This document shows, piece after piece, positions 63,648 through 64,000 of a stretch of DNA of 64,000 nucleotides. Every line of letters starts with the position of its first letter. Positions within the stretch are counted from its first letter, which is position 1. The notes beneath the pieces are model-generated. The model did no database searches. It was given only the letters and a program-made list of their open reading frames with translations, and had not been told where the DNA came from. Origin of the DNA: CAVSWT01 sp963731745 (GTDB taxonomy: Bacteria; Bacteroidota; Ignavibacteria; Ignavibacteriales; Ignavibacteriaceae); NCBI GenBank assembly GCA_963731745.1, contig CAVSWT010000008.1:1-64000 (forward strand). The letters run 5' to 3'. The position numbers were made by a program, and so were the translations under genes.

Positions 63648-64000
63648 ATGGCTAACAAAAAAACTCCTCTAAAAGCATATGAAAATTTAAATTTTCTAAA
63701 TTCATCTGACGCAAGAATAATTAGAATATTATCTGAATTCGTTGAACCGAAGTCAAAATTTCGACGCCACAAAATTGTGGATACAATAGTATTTTTTGGC
63801 TCTGCAAGATTGAAATCCAAAAGAGATTCTCTTAAGGAACTGAACAAATTTAAAACTATAAATCCCAAAACCACCCCCTCGCTTGCTGAAGAATTGAGAG
63901 TTGCACAGCATGCCGTTAAAATGTCAAAGTACTATGAAGATGCGGTAGAATTATCAAAAAGATTAACCGAATGGTCATTAGGTTTAACAACGAAGGCCAA
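63648..64000 (+). CDS. LOG-family protein, 3' end outside window
   Basis: The frame opens at the ATG at 63648, with an AAAGG-like ribosome site, and stays open to the last base (117 residues seen). It contains I-V-F-F-G-S-A-R near residue 48, the nucleotide-binding loop of the LOG/TIGR00730 family, and later Y-Y-E-D-A-V-E-L-S-K-R-L. These enzymes cleave nucleoside 5'-monophosphates and are often misnamed lysine decarboxylases. The catalytic P-G-G-x-G-T-x-x-E motif would lie beyond the window edge, so activity cannot be judged. Confidence 0.82.
   Translation, partial: MANKKTPLKAYENLNFLNSSDARIIRILSEFVEPKSKFRRHKIVDTIVFFGSARLKSKRDSLKELNKFKTINPKTTPSLAEELRVAQHAVKMSKYYEDAVELSKRLTEWSLGLTTKA

Noticed and set aside
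1..64000. CRISPR array or insertion sequence
   Set aside because: No regularly spaced short repeats, no transposase and no terminal inverted repeats with target duplication were found on reading both strands.

Overview
The window is AT-rich bacterial chromosome that reads as a member of the Ignavibacteria (Bacteroidota/Ignavibacteriota side). The best marker is the C-terminal type IX secretion (T9SS) sorting domain with the NYPNPFNP signature on three surface proteins. Supporting signs are purine-rich Shine-Dalgarno sites before many genes, a Bacteroidetes-style promoter before tRNA-Met, RNase HIII, and a compact fatty-acid synthesis operon. No insertion sequence, prophage or CRISPR array was seen.

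Layout. Bases 1-5900 (+ strand): the end of a tetraheme cytochrome c, then a stress/envelope island of small membrane proteins, a truncated universal stress protein, an M50-CBS protease, two DUF4398-type lipoproteins (one with OmpA), a 43-residue lysine-rich peptide and a NarL-type regulator. A 23-32 bp intergenic repeat occurs three times here. Bases 6000-23320 (- strand): a chemosensory cluster with cheB, cheD, cheR, two transmembrane chemoreceptors (one with three 90-residue repeats), cheW, CheA, CheY, a STAS protein and a soluble receptor-like protein. Between its parts lie a large PAS histidine kinase, a LytTR regulator and an odd receiver-DHp protein. No flagellar or pilus gene is present, so the output is unknown. 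Bases 23800-31200: RRM protein, tRNA-Asp, pfkA, rnhC, a CHASE3-like kinase, small envelope proteins, an M19 dipeptidase and RlpA.

Bases 31300-50900 form the accessory region: T9SS surface proteins, two tandem S74 (tail-fibre-like) proteins, RsmE, a DUF4412 protein, a 794-residue propeller protein and a 1457-residue propeller/beta-helix protein. Next to them are a secreted TPR-CHAT protease-like protein, a membrane anti-sigma-like protein, a sigma factor and an Omp85-like protein. One two-part motif, GAAAGTTTTT-N11-(G/A)AACTAT, sits before the anti-sigma gene and before both large T9SS genes. It is probably the promoter recognised by this sigma factor. The proposed circuit is sigma, membrane anti-sigma and CHAT protease controlling surface proteins.

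Bases 51000-61550 (- strand): yceD-rpmF-plsX-fabH-fabD-DUF3109-fabG-acpP-fabF-rnc, followed by gcvP. Bases 61700-64000: tRNA-Met with secG, a PBP4-type peptidase and the start of a LOG-family protein.

Four otherwise well-conserved genes (PAS kinase, CheA, second S74 protein, Omp85-like protein) carry five small frameshifts. All five are simplest to explain as one- or two-base insertions, so they are either assembly errors or recent decay.
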